NCBI GenBank assembly: GCA_018920365.1
Contig: JAHLMM010000001.1
Span: 68,449 to 132,448, forward strand
Source of the DNA: Candidatus Aenigmatarchaeota archaeon
GTDB lineage: Archaea; Aenigmatarchaeota; Aenigmatarchaeia; CG10238-14
DNA length: 64,000 nucleotides
Reading direction: 5' to 3'
A program made the position numbers and the translations under genes. The number at the start of each line of letters is the position of its first letter. The stretch's first letter is position 1. Positions 1 to 8,441 of this stretch are shown here, in pieces. Below the pieces are notes generated by a model. The model was given only the letters and a program-made list of their open reading frames with translations, was not told where the DNA came from and ran no database searches.

Positions 1-138
1 TTTTGTTCTTGGACCAAGATTATAATGAAATTCTATCAAAGCTTCATTTTTTTCATTCAGATCTATTGAAATGTCTAGATCATACACTTGAGCAGCACAC
101 AAAGGTAAAAAAAGTAAAACTATAATGAAACGTTTCAT
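1..138 (-). CDS. Secreted protein, N-terminal fragment
   Basis: Only the first 46 codons are in the window; the gene runs off the left edge. The ATG at 138 begins a clear signal peptide (MKRFIIVLLFLPLCAAQ: basic start, hydrophobic core, small residues before the likely cleavage site), followed by an acidic segment with alternating hydrophobic residues, as in a beta-rich extracytoplasmic domain. The product is probably exported; its function cannot be told from this fragment. It reads in the same direction as the next gene, with a short A+T-rich gap. Confidence 0.7.
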   Translation of the reverse strand, partial: MKRFIIVLLFLPLCAAQVYDLDISIDLNEKNEALIEFHYNLGPRTK

Positions 139-167
139 GATATTATATTTGAAATTAATAGTTAAAT

Positions 168-1157
168 CTATTCTATAACAAGGTTTATTTTAAATCCACA
201 ACTAGGACATCTATCTTTATCTAGCCTATTTTCAACTATTGCTTCACCTAACCTTTCTATTAAAGGAAATCTGCAATTATAACAGTAAGTTGTGCTATAA
301 CCTGCTACGTATGGATCGTGTACATAGACAAATCTTAACCCATTCTTTTCTGCATCAAAAGAAAACTTTTCAAACAACTCAACTGGTGTTTCTGGTATTT
401 CGTGAAAATCTCCAAATGGTTCAAACTTCATTAAATGATAAGGAACGCTTGAATCAAGGTTGTTTATAATCCAATCAACTAAATGAGAATGGCTATTCTC
501 GTCTTCACCTATTTCAGGAATTATTGTATTTGACACTTCTATAAAAACTCTGTGTTTTTTAAAATTCTTTAATGAGTCAAAAATAGGCGAAACATCATCT
601 ACATTTAGATATTTTTTATAAAACTCTTTATCAGCCGAAGCTATTATTTTAACATTTACTGCATCCAGATATTTTCCAATTTTTTTTATTGCTTCTGAAC
701 TCATAAAACCGTTTGTTACAAGCATTGTTTTTATGTTATATCTTTTGGCTAACCTGAGAATTTTAAATATCAACTCAAAAGACATTGTAGGCTCGTAATC
801 ATTAAATGCGAGTAATTTTATTTTTTTAGCATTCATTGTTTTTACTAACTCTTCTGATTTTAGCTTCTTTATTTTGTCAAACTTATCAGTTGTTTTTTTT
901 ATCCAATCTATATTTGTACCTATTGTAGAAACTGTGAAAACATCTTGTCCTGGAAAGAAATGATACATGGGAATGTTTTCTATTGATTGAACTTTTGTAT
1001 CTTTTATGTTGCCATAATTCTTTATTTTTAGAGAATTTTTGTTATTATATCTTAACTTGCATCTACCAAACTGTCCATCTTCAAGCAAACAATTAAATGC
1101 ACACAAATTACATCTTATTTTTTTACCCTCTTTAGACCAGAACATTGCTTCTTCCAT
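168..1157 (-). CDS. Radical-SAM-like protein (AmmeMemoRadiSam type) lacking the CxxxCxxC motif
   Basis: The layout matches the radical SAM enzyme of the AmmeMemoRadiSam family. An N-terminal Cys cluster (CNLCAFNC, then a GRC) is followed by the family signature ending in YHFFPGQ, and a C-terminal pair of Cys motifs (CYNC and CPSC) flanks an LIERLG stretch. In active members a TxGCNxxCxxCQN motif after the signature holds the [4Fe-4S] cluster. Here it reads STIGTNIDWIKKTT, so all three cluster cysteines are replaced while the surrounding frame is intact. Radical chemistry is therefore unlikely; a binding or scaffold role is an inference. The ATG at 1157 is chosen over a GTG at 1163 because GAGGTG sits just upstream. 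The usual partners AMMECR1 and Memo are not in the window. Confidence 0.75.
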   Translation of the reverse strand: MEEAMFWSKEGKKIRCNLCAFNCLLEDGQFGRCKLRYNNKNSLKIKNYGNIKDTKVQSIENIPMYHFFPGQDVFTVSTIGTNIDWIKKTTDKFDKIKKLKSEELVKTMNAKKIKLLAFNDYEPTMSFELIFKILRLAKRYNIKTMLVTNGFMSSEAIKKIGKYLDAVNVKIIASADKEFYKKYLNVDDVSPIFDSLKNFKKHRVFIEVSNTIIPEIGEDENSHSHLVDWIINNLDSSVPYHLMKFEPFGDFHEIPETPVELFEKFSFDAEKNGLRFVYVHDPYVAGYSTTYCYNCRFPLIERLGEAIVENRLDKDRCPSCGFKINLVIE

Positions 1158-1221
1158 AATCACACCTCAAAAATTGATATATTTATATAAAGTTACAATT
1201 TATTAAAGTTTAATCAAAATT

Positions 1222-4017
1222 CTATCTTCGAAATATTGAATTAAACGTTTCCACAATTCTATCTAATATATTAGCATTTGTAGTAGTGTAAGTACACTCG
1301 TATTTTTCATTAATAAATCTAGCAGTTTCGCTTACTTCCTCTATATAACTTTGATCATAGCAACAACCATTTTGATTTCTGCAACTTAAAACTTCTTCGG
1401 CATGAAGCACAAAATCTCTGACTTTCATACCAGCAAAGCGTCCTTGCTGTATAACTTGATCTCCTAAACCATATGGTGTTATGCCCTTATCTGAATATAG
1501 TACATTTAGCTTTGTTGCAATCAAGTTATCAATAAACTGTCCTGTTCCCAATTCTTCTCTGTTAGAAGGATTGACAGAAGATTTTATCAAACAACTTGGG
1601 TTTCCTGGGACTACTGAAGGTAAAAACGATGCAACATAGGATGAATTTGTGAATGTTACAGTATATCCACCTTGAGTGGAATTTTTGCCTACAACAAAGT
1701 TTCCATTACCAAAAACTTTAATCCAGTTACAATCTCTTATGCAACCTGGATTAGTTGTATCTCTGCAACTTGTTGGGCATTTATCTAAACCCCACCCACC
1801 TGGCGTATAAGAGCAAACTTTAACTGTGGTTGTTGTTGGAGTTGTGGTTTTTGTGGTTGTTCTTGTTGTAAAGGTCGTAGTTTTTGTGGTTGTTCTTGTC
1901 GGTGTCGTAGATGTAGCTGTTGGTGTTGTTGGAGTTGGTGTAGCTATTTTACACAAAACATCTGTCTTGTCATAGCATCCATTTATAGCATTACCATCAT
2001 AAACGACTTGACCTAAAACACTGTAAACGCTGTTGTCTTTAATATCAAGGTTTTCAGTTTCAAAATAGCCACAATAAGGCCAATTGCCACAACTATATAG
2101 CCCTGGTATAGAAGTTTGCCAAACCAAGTTTTGATCTTTTGTTATATAAACATTAGAGCTTGAACCTTGTAAATAATTCCAATAAACAATTCCTGATACT
2201 TCAAAACTTGGACAATAAGACATTTTTAAAAGTGCACATTTAGGATAGCTGTGACATTGTAATTCAATGCCTGGATTGACAGAAGTTTGGCTTCCTGTTG
2301 CGCAAATATAATAATCGCTTTCTTTTGGTGAATGTGCTTCATCATAAAATTCATAACCTATGCTGTCGCCTTCAGGCAATTTGATGAAAAGAATTCTTGC
2401 AATTCCTATATTACTACCATACCAATAATCTGTTAAATTAAATGGGCCTTTTGAACATAATCTTCCAGGCGCACCTCCGGGGCCGTCCATGCCTTCGCCG
2501 CGTTCATCGCATAGATAAACCCATCTACCTTTAGAATATATTTGAATAAGGAACTTTGACATAATAGATGATTCGTACAAATAGTTGAATTCAATATTAT
2601 CTAAATATTCATAGTTGTTTACAAGATTCCAGGCAATATACAAAGCTCTTGTGCCATATTTGTTTGTGCAATAAACATCTGTATTTACACTTACAGAGCC
2701 GCTACATGCAGTCAATATCTGCTTTATGTTTCTTCCATTATCATCATTACATCTTACTTGATAATTGCTGTTACAATCGTACATAAATGCAGTAAATGGA
2801 TACAACGTTTTTGTTGTATAATCTGGACAAGAGCACTCAGCATTTATATCTATTGAGCATGGGAGTGTTGTGGTTGTCGTAGTTGGTGTGGTTGTTCTTG
2901 TTGTGTTAGGTGTGGTTGTGATTGGTGGTGTGGTTGTTCTTGTTGTGTTAGGTGTGGTTGTGATTGGTGGTGTGGTTGTTCTTGTTGTGTTAGGTGTGGT
3001 TGTGATTGGTGGTGTGGTTGTTCTTGTTGTGGTTTTTGTTGTTGTAGTAGTTGTCGGAATAGAACATTGCACAATTTTGTCTGACAAACAACCTTCTATA
3101 AACGAAGTGCTGTTAAAAACTCTTCCTTCAGCTTTGTAAATGTATGGGTATATCAAAACATTATCTATGTGTTCAAACTTATTAGGCGATGTATATAACG
3201 GACCCCAATTTCTTATTGATATATACCTATATGTTACTTCACCAGATTGAGCATCTGTTGAACTTTCAGGCATGCCTGGTTCATTACCAAATCTTACACC
3301 TTCAAATCTATACAAAGTTACATAAGAATAAACACTTGGATGATTCATTGTAAACCAATTGAATGTTACATTTAATTTTGGTCGCCCTCCAAAAATTTCA
3401 CATTTTATATCAATATAACTTTGACAAACTTTAACTGTAGTGGTTGTTGGTGTTGGAGTGGTTGTGCTAGTGGTTGTTGGGGGTGTGGTTGTTCTTGTTG
3501 TTGTAACAGGACAGCAATTCCATTTTATGTAATATTTGTTTCCGCAACCTGCTGCAAAACATTCTTTTTCATAAGATATCCCACCTGAATTGCAAAGTCT
3601 TGTTCCTGCAGGACATGTTTTAGCAGAATCACCACAATTAGGATCTGGTCCTGTACAAACAGATGCATAATAACAGCAAGTTGAAATTGCTCCTGGGTTT
3701 CCACATCTTTGAGAATCACATGTTGCGCATACACAATGAGAACCGGCAGGATCATTACATGTACAAAATGCTGTTTCAGGCCAATAACATTTAATATTAC
3801 ATTGACTGCCACTTGAACAAGGAATAATACCAAGTGAAGATGATGCTTGAGCTGGAACTATTTCATTATCTGTTATATAAGTAGTTGAAGGTATTCCAGG
3901 ATTTGATATCGAACTAAAGAATTCTTTTAAGCTTGTTACCAATCCTGTAAAGCTAAATGCATATACTAATGATGGCAGTAAAATGAGTGCCAACAATACA
4001 TAGCTTGAAAATTTCAT
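1222..4017 (-). CDS. Secreted Cys-rich, Thr/Pro-linker multidomain surface protein
   Basis: This 931-residue protein has a clear signal peptide (MKFSSYVLLALILLPSLVYA). Four folded regions are separated by three Thr/Pro-rich linkers at about residues 169-197, 321-383 and 691-733. The first folded region (about 25-165) is densely Cys-rich; the whole protein has about 50 cysteines, which points to disulfides outside the membrane. The linkers look like glycosylated stalks; the second contains a 14-residue tandem repeat. The segment VKVC follows linkers 1 and 3, suggesting related modules. The C-terminal part has an LNVLYSD...G.FAGM.VRDFVLHAEEVL pattern that recalls a module of bacterial secreted proteins, but this is weak. 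No membrane anchor is seen at the C-terminus. The family is unknown; an adhesin or cell-wall protein is my inference. Confidence 0.8.
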   Translation of the reverse strand: MKFSSYVLLALILLPSLVYAFSFTGLVTSLKEFFSSISNPGIPSTTYITDNEIVPAQASSSLGIIPCSSGSQCNIKCYWPETAFCTCNDPAGSHCVCATCDSQRCGNPGAISTCCYYASVCTGPDPNCGDSAKTCPAGTRLCNSGGISYEKECFAAGCGNKYYIKWNCCPVTTTRTTTPPTTTSTTTPTPTTTTVKVCQSYIDIKCEIFGGRPKLNVTFNWFTMNHPSVYSYVTLYRFEGVRFGNEPGMPESSTDAQSGEVTYRYISIRNWGPLYTSPNKFEHIDNVLIYPYIYKAEGRVFNSTSFIEGCLSDKIVQCSIPTTTTTTKTTTRTTTPPITTTPNTTRTTTPPITTTPNTTRTTTPPITTTPNTTRTTTPTTTTTTLPCSIDINAECSCPDYTTKTLYPFTAFMYDCNSNYQVRCNDDNGRNIKQILTACSGSVSVNTDVYCTNKYGTRALYIAWNLVNNYEYLDNIEFNYLYESSIMSKFLIQIYSKGRWVYLCDERGEGMDGPGGAPGRLCSKGPFNLTDYWYGSNIGIARILFIKLPEGDSIGYEFYDEAHSPKESDYYICATGSQTSVNPGIELQCHSYPKCALLKMSYCPSFEVSGIVYWNYLQGSSSNVYITKDQNLVWQTSIPGLYSCGNWPYCGYFETENLDIKDNSVYSVLGQVVYDGNAINGCYDKTDVLCKIATPTPTTPTATSTTPTRTTTKTTTFTTRTTTKTTTPTTTTVKVCSYTPGGWGLDKCPTSCRDTTNPGCIRDCNWIKVFGNGNFVVGKNSTQGGYTVTFTNSSYVASFLPSVVPGNPSCLIKSSVNPSNREELGTGQFIDNLIATKLNVLYSDKGITPYGLGDQVIQQGRFAGMKVRDFVLHAEEVLSCRNQNGCCYDQSYIEEVSETARFINEKYECTYTTTNANILDRIVETFNSIFRR
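2885..3031 (-). repeat. 42-bp tandem repeat, three full copies plus a half copy
   Basis: On the plus strand the unit starts GGTGTGGTTGTTCTTGTTGT and repeats exactly every 42 bases at 2885, 2927 and 2969, with a further partial copy from 3011. Forty-two is a multiple of three, so copy-number change keeps the frame. Each unit encodes RTTTPPITTTPNTT in the second linker of the secreted Cys-rich protein. The copies look identical, suggesting recent duplication or gene conversion. Confidence 0.95.
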
Positions 4018-4070
4018 AATTTAATTTTGATTTCTATATAAAAAGTTTTTTGTATAAGTATGTTATATAT

Positions 4071-4155
4071 GCCCCAGTAGCTCAGTTGGTAGATAAAAGC
4101 CAAAAGCAATTGCCTCGTAAGCAATAGGTCGTGGGTTCAAATCCCACCTGGGGCT
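4071..4155 (+). tRNA. tRNA-Thr (CGT) with a 12-nt insertion in the D arm
   Basis: The acceptor stem GCCCCAG (4071-4077) pairs perfectly with CTGGGGC (4148-4154), with U73 at 4155 as in other archaeal tRNA-Thr. The anticodon stem ATTGC/GCAAT encloses CTCGTAA, anticodon CGT. The T stem GTGGG/CCCAC encloses TTCAAAT. The D arm is a normal GCTC-AGTTGGTA-GAGC only after removal of 12 nt around 4093-4105; without the insert the molecule is a standard 73 nt. No CCA is encoded. A TATA-like stretch (CTATATAAAAAG) lies about 30 nt upstream. The discriminator base overlaps by one base the stop codon of the opposite-strand gene. Confidence 0.93.
4093..4104 (+). other. Candidate 12-nt intron in the tRNA-Thr D arm
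   Basis: The sequence is ATAAAAGCCAAA (or, shifted by one, TAAAAGCCAAAA; both give the same mature tRNA). Removal restores the D-stem strand GAGC. A minimal bulge-helix-bulge can be drawn: UGGU (4087-4090) pairs with GCCA (4099-4102), with three-base bulges AGA (4091-4093) and AAA (4103-4105), each cut after its second base. The outer helix has only two pairs, so this would be a relaxed motif. Splicing is inference; an unusual D loop kept in the mature tRNA is the alternative. Confidence 0.6.
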
Positions 4156-6020
4156 TAACAGAATTTAATTGAATCTCTTTTCATACATCCAGATGATATC
4201 AACTTATTCACTGCATTAGGATCGCAAAAAGCAGCTCTTTTTACATCATCTTCACTGCATCCTCTATCAACAAGTATTTGACCTATTTCTCCAGCCGATT
4301 TTCTCTGACCTTCAAATTCAAAACAATAATATCTACTTCCAGAATAATATTCAGCACCCCATTCTGATTGATCACCTGTTTTGCAACCGCCGTATGAAAA
4401 TTGAAGTCCATGCAAAAGTTCATGCCTAAAAAGAATATTTAATTCATTTTGACCTAATCCAGATAAAACATTATATTTACAATATACAGCCAATCCCTTA
4501 CAGCCTTTTTTAGTGACATAACACCAATATCTTATGCCTTCTTCTGTACAATCATCAGATAAATCAATATTAACCCCCATCTCTTTTTTGATCTGCTCAA
4601 AAATCTGCCTAAAATCCCCTGAGTACATTGTATGTGTCCAAGGAATGTCTGTAGCAGGGATTGAATGTCCAATTGATGGTGGATCTTGAAAAGCAACAGC
4701 TTGATCAGGTGTTTTACACCCTGTACACCAGCTGTTTTTCAAATTTTCTGGAACACATCTATCACATTGAGGTTGAACGCCTGCCAAAGGAATTCTAGTA
4801 ATAGCATCTACACACAAACCTAAATTGCTATCAAAAACTCCTGTACTGCAACTCCAATCACATTCACATTGGCCCATGGTATAACAATTTCTTGATTGAA
4901 TCGCAACATTTGTGTGAACAGAAAAAGTCAGATAGTTTTGTCCTGGAACAGAAAGTCTATATTTTTTATCTGTACAACTAAATGTTGCTTCTACGCTGCT
5001 TTTGACAGTACTCCACATTTCAACAATTTGATCTGAACAATCATCCTGCAATGTTTGAGCGTTTGCTGGCGAATATACAAATGGTTTTGATTGATCATAT
5101 GATGAAAGTTTTAATTCGTCTTGTATACACAAATCACCATATGAACCATAATAGCAGTTATTGCATGTCGGTGACTCATCCCAATACACACAACTTGTAA
5201 CATCACCACAAGATTGCTTCTCCTGATGACAACATCCATAGTTTGCTTGACATGTAACATAGCTATCAAATCTATTTTGCAAATTTTCTAATGCCTTCTG
5301 AACAGCATTTGTATAGCATTGATAAAAACCTGGGCAGTTTGATTGACATTCTCCTGCTTGATTGCAATTGCATATCTGCATCATACAACCGCACATATAT
5401 CTTGAAAACACATTGTCTTCTGCCCATCTTCTAAAATTTCTATAGAGGTACCAAAATCTTACTTTGCCTATGTCTTGATAAACATTATTTGACGAATTTA
5501 TGAAGAAATTTCCATCGTTTATATACAAATAACTTCCATATGCACCAACATCAAACGATTCGTCATTCGTGCCTGACATTATATCTTGCTGATTGACATT
5601 ATAATCAATGCAATTAAATTTTCCTGAAAAAAATTCAACACCTTCATCTTCTTTGCTCTTGTTTGATTTAATCATATAACTGTTTAAGATTTTTTTCGTA
5701 TCTTCTGATAAATAATATTTGATTTCATCAACAGACGGAACAGATGGTGATGTGCATATCCATGTTCTTGTTGTACCTATATTACTTCCACCGTTTTTGG
5801 CTATATTTTTTGTTGATTGGTGAGAAGCAAGTGTTAATGCAGTTTTTGTGAATCCTTTGAAATTTTCTATATATTGCTGCATTTTAGACATCATGAAATT
5901 TTTTAATGACTCTTTTGTGTATGTTGTTTGATTATACATAGATAAAATCCAAATTACAGCTGTAACTGCAACTATTGATACTATTATCAGCAAACTACTT
6001 TGAGATTTTTCACCAAACAT
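4155..6020 (-). CDS. Membrane-anchored Cys-rich protein with HELLH metalloprotease motif
   Basis: A 621-residue protein with a single N-terminal membrane helix (about residues 9-28) after a short polar start (MFGEKSQSS), so the bulk is probably outside the cell. About 38 cysteines are spread through residues 80-620, including a dense block with CGC, CNC and CC motifs. HELLH at residues 533-537 is a gluzincin-type zinc site, with a plausible third ligand in SEWGAEYY (Glu553 or Glu557). It sits near the end of a long Cys-rich ectodomain. The start overlaps the end of the upstream gene by 11 bases, so the two are almost surely co-transcribed. The N-terminus resembles a pseudopilin helix, but the class III cleavage signal is not clear. 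Proteolytic activity and substrate are inference. Confidence 0.75.
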   Translation of the reverse strand: MFGEKSQSSLLIIVSIVAVTAVIWILSMYNQTTYTKESLKNFMMSKMQQYIENFKGFTKTALTLASHQSTKNIAKNGGSNIGTTRTWICTSPSVPSVDEIKYYLSEDTKKILNSYMIKSNKSKEDEGVEFFSGKFNCIDYNVNQQDIMSGTNDESFDVGAYGSYLYINDGNFFINSSNNVYQDIGKVRFWYLYRNFRRWAEDNVFSRYMCGCMMQICNCNQAGECQSNCPGFYQCYTNAVQKALENLQNRFDSYVTCQANYGCCHQEKQSCGDVTSCVYWDESPTCNNCYYGSYGDLCIQDELKLSSYDQSKPFVYSPANAQTLQDDCSDQIVEMWSTVKSSVEATFSCTDKKYRLSVPGQNYLTFSVHTNVAIQSRNCYTMGQCECDWSCSTGVFDSNLGLCVDAITRIPLAGVQPQCDRCVPENLKNSWCTGCKTPDQAVAFQDPPSIGHSIPATDIPWTHTMYSGDFRQIFEQIKKEMGVNIDLSDDCTEEGIRYWCYVTKKGCKGLAVYCKYNVLSGLGQNELNILFRHELLHGLQFSYGGCKTGDQSEWGAEYYSGSRYYCFEFEGQRKSAGEIGQILVDRGCSEDDVKRAAFCDPNAVNKLISSGCMKRDSIKFC

Positions 6021-7548
6021 ATAAAATCACTTCTGCATACATTCCATACGGTCCTGGTACTGGTAACGGCATATGAAATGTCCTAACTGTTTGTTCTGAT
6101 GTAAATTTATGACCATAATTAACAACTTCATCGACCTTGCTTATTTTTAAATTGTAATCTGTAAAGAAATTATACACATAATGGTTTGAGCCAAATGATG
6201 ATGAAACAAGATAATTTAAGTTTTCATCAAATTTGTACATATAAGTATCTTCGCAAGCAACCCAAACATTGCCTTTTGAATCAATACCAACGCCATGGGG
6301 GCCATTACAAGTATCGCCTACTGCTTTGATATTGCCATTTTTATCTATTTTCACAATAGCATTGCTTGTCTTGAAAACAGCATATATGTTATCTTGATTA
6401 TCAACCATTATTCCTTTACCGCCAGTATATTCGTCTAATTTAATTTCAAGTATTCTATTTCCTCTGCTAGATGGATCAGTACTCAACTTGAGAATTTTTT
6501 TATCATTATAACAGTTTACAACCATACACTCATCCATTGTGCATGGTGCTATGCCATAACTCGTGCAATCAAAATTTATTGTGTTAACCGTGTTAGATGA
6601 TGGATTAAATGTCATGATATTTTTATCAAATGTTGATATCCATACAATGTTGTGTTTATCAACAAAACAGCCATATGGTCTGTATGGAAGATTTACTTGA
6701 TTTAATATACTTCCAGTTTTTCCATCAATATAAAATAATACCTTATCATCATACATTCCAACATATACATTGTCATTTCTGTCTATGCACAATGCTCTAA
6801 CATACACAGCATCCTTTTGCTTTGGCAATATTACATTAAGAAGCATGCATTCGTCTTGCCCAAAATTCATCATTTCGCTTTCATCTATAATCATATCTTT
6901 GTTTTTATCGTATGACGTCTCTATTACGCCATTACTATTTTTATCAATGCAACCGTTTTTTTCAGATAATCCAAACTTTACAACAGAATTATAATTCCTG
7001 TTGCCAATCCAGACATTTCCTTTGCTATCTAAAGCTATTCTTGAGGGATTGCCATTAACACCCTCTGGCACTGTGTAATATCTTCCCATTTCTCTGCCAT
7101 CATCTGAACTTACTTTGGAAATTGAATTTCCGTGCGATCTTCTTGAAACATCCAATGGATTTGCATTAGGTATCCACATTGGATTTATTTCTCTTGACAC
7201 AACTAAAACTGTCAAATTCCATCTATCTCCATAATAATCGGTGAAATATTTTTCAATTATTTTTTTTGCATCAAGATAGCCATAACCCTCGCCGTAAAAA
7301 ATCATATCGTCTTGAGAAATTATTCTGTCTGATAATATTTGCGCTATTGTTTTTTCTGTTCCTGGCAGTTCTGTATAGAAAATACCTTTTACAGAATCTG
7401 AATTATAAAGCAAATTTCTTTCTTCTATTTGAACATCTTGTTTTGTAATTGATGGTTTTCTCATGAAATACAAGGATGTTAAAACAACAAATATTATCAA
7501 AATTACAATAATTGTAAGTTCAAAAATTTCTTTTGATTGTCCTTTCAT
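6010..7548 (-). CDS. Membrane-anchored beta-propeller (NHL/SMP-30-like) protein with EF-hand loop
   Basis: A 512-residue protein starting MKGQSKEIFELTIIVILIIF: a polar head and one membrane helix, reminiscent of archaeal class III (pilin-like) leaders with KG before Q. From about residue 160 onward there are repeated blade motifs of the form DSKGNVWIGNRN, DRNDNVYVGMYD, DKHNIVWIST, DNQDNIYAVF and DSKGNVWVAC, typical of NHL/Vgb/SMP-30 propellers. Around residues 200-225 an insert contains DKNSNGVIE and a perfect EF-hand loop DKNKDMIIDESE, so calcium binding is likely. It is four bases from the upstream gene and overlaps the downstream protease gene by 11 bases. No catalytic lyase or lactonase residues can be assigned; a binding or adhesion role fits as well. 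Confidence 0.78.
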   Translation of the reverse strand: MKGQSKEIFELTIIVILIIFVVLTSLYFMRKPSITKQDVQIEERNLLYNSDSVKGIFYTELPGTEKTIAQILSDRIISQDDMIFYGEGYGYLDAKKIIEKYFTDYYGDRWNLTVLVVSREINPMWIPNANPLDVSRRSHGNSISKVSSDDGREMGRYYTVPEGVNGNPSRIALDSKGNVWIGNRNYNSVVKFGLSEKNGCIDKNSNGVIETSYDKNKDMIIDESEMMNFGQDECMLLNVILPKQKDAVYVRALCIDRNDNVYVGMYDDKVLFYIDGKTGSILNQVNLPYRPYGCFVDKHNIVWISTFDKNIMTFNPSSNTVNTINFDCTSYGIAPCTMDECMVVNCYNDKKILKLSTDPSSRGNRILEIKLDEYTGGKGIMVDNQDNIYAVFKTSNAIVKIDKNGNIKAVGDTCNGPHGVGIDSKGNVWVACEDTYMYKFDENLNYLVSSSFGSNHYVYNFFTDYNLKISKVDEVVNYGHKFTSEQTVRTFHMPLPVPGPYGMYAEVILYVW

Positions 7549-7552
7549 TTTA

Positions 7553-8365
7553 TCAACTTTTTATTTTTACTTTATTTATTTGTGAATTTGACTCAAAAAA
7601 ATAATATCCTTTTGATTCAATTTTGGAAAATTCTATCTCTTTTTCACAAACCAAATTTTGACATTTTTTTCCTGTTATAAAATCCATACAAATGAAATTC
7701 TTGTTATTAATTCTCTCCACATATGTTGGATAATGTAAATACATTTCAGTTTTAGATTGACCCAAAGAAGAGCAGCTTGAATCTATAAATCCTGATAATT
7801 TTTCCATTTCACCTGAAACAACTTCTACGGTTATTTTTCCAGGGACTTGTTTATCTCTATCATAGAAAACTATAACTGGACTTGTGACTGTTATCAATTT
7901 AGAAAAAGCATCTCCTTCTGAAAAATCGTTTATCCCAAACTCCCATTGTTCTGGCTGAACAACTGATTGAATTGTTTCTTTGGTGTTCCCATATTTCTCA
8001 CTGTTTATGTTATAACCAAACGTCTCGACTTTAACTCTTATACCATATTCTGTTTTGTTGTCGCATGGTATTTTAAAGCCCTTGAAATTGCTAGAAAAAA
8101 AATCAAGTTTTGATTTGTCCAAAATTTTATAAGTGGAAACTTTAATCTGTTCATTTCTTATATTGGCATTCTCATTATATCCTATGCATTTGCTAGATAA
8201 AAGCACACCAACTGTTTCATATGATGATTTATAAAATTTAAGTGATTCTTTATCTTCTTCTGATTGAAAATTCAAATAAACAGTTCGATTAATGAAAAAA
8301 GCAATTAAAATTATTACAAGTATTAAATATACAGATTTTACAAAAAAACTAGACTCTGATTTCAC
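7553..8365 (-). CDS. Membrane-anchored surface protein of unknown function
   Basis: A 270-residue protein with one membrane helix near the N-terminus (MKSESSFFVKSVYLILVIIL...) and a beta-rich ectodomain with a few paired cysteines (CIGYN, CDNKT, CSSLG and a CQNLVC motif). It is the first gene of a tightly spaced set with the propeller and HELLH proteins (gaps of 4 and -11 bases), which share the same short polar head plus single-helix design. I recognise no family. The set may build one surface structure; that is inference from layout. Confidence 0.7.
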   Translation of the reverse strand: MKSESSFFVKSVYLILVIILIAFFINRTVYLNFQSEEDKESLKFYKSSYETVGVLLSSKCIGYNENANIRNEQIKVSTYKILDKSKLDFFSSNFKGFKIPCDNKTEYGIRVKVETFGYNINSEKYGNTKETIQSVVQPEQWEFGINDFSEGDAFSKLITVTSPVIVFYDRDKQVPGKITVEVVSGEMEKLSGFIDSSCSSLGQSKTEMYLHYPTYVERINNKNFICMDFITGKKCQNLVCEKEIEFSKIESKGYYFFESNSQINKVKIKS

Positions 8366-8410
8366 ATTTAATTTATTGATTATTTAAAAAATAAAATTAG
8401 CATTTGATAA

Positions 8411-8420
8411 TTTTTTAAAG
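8411..8420 (+). promoter_or_regulatory. TATA box of the RNase P RNA gene
   Basis: TTTTTTAAAG is centred about 26 bases before the first paired base of the RNase P RNA at 8442, the normal archaeal TATA-to-start distance. No other transcript needs it. Confidence 0.55.
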
Positions 8421-8441
8421 TTTTTGATAGAATATATTAAA

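Noticed and set aside
2885-3031. Possible CRISPR array
   Set aside because: The copies are directly adjacent with no unique spacers, and the unit encodes an in-frame Thr/Pro peptide.
2850-3139. Overlapping His/Gln-rich and Val-rich frames across the Thr linker
   Set aside because: They are shadows of the 42-bp repeat in other frames; the minus-strand 931-residue gene explains the region.
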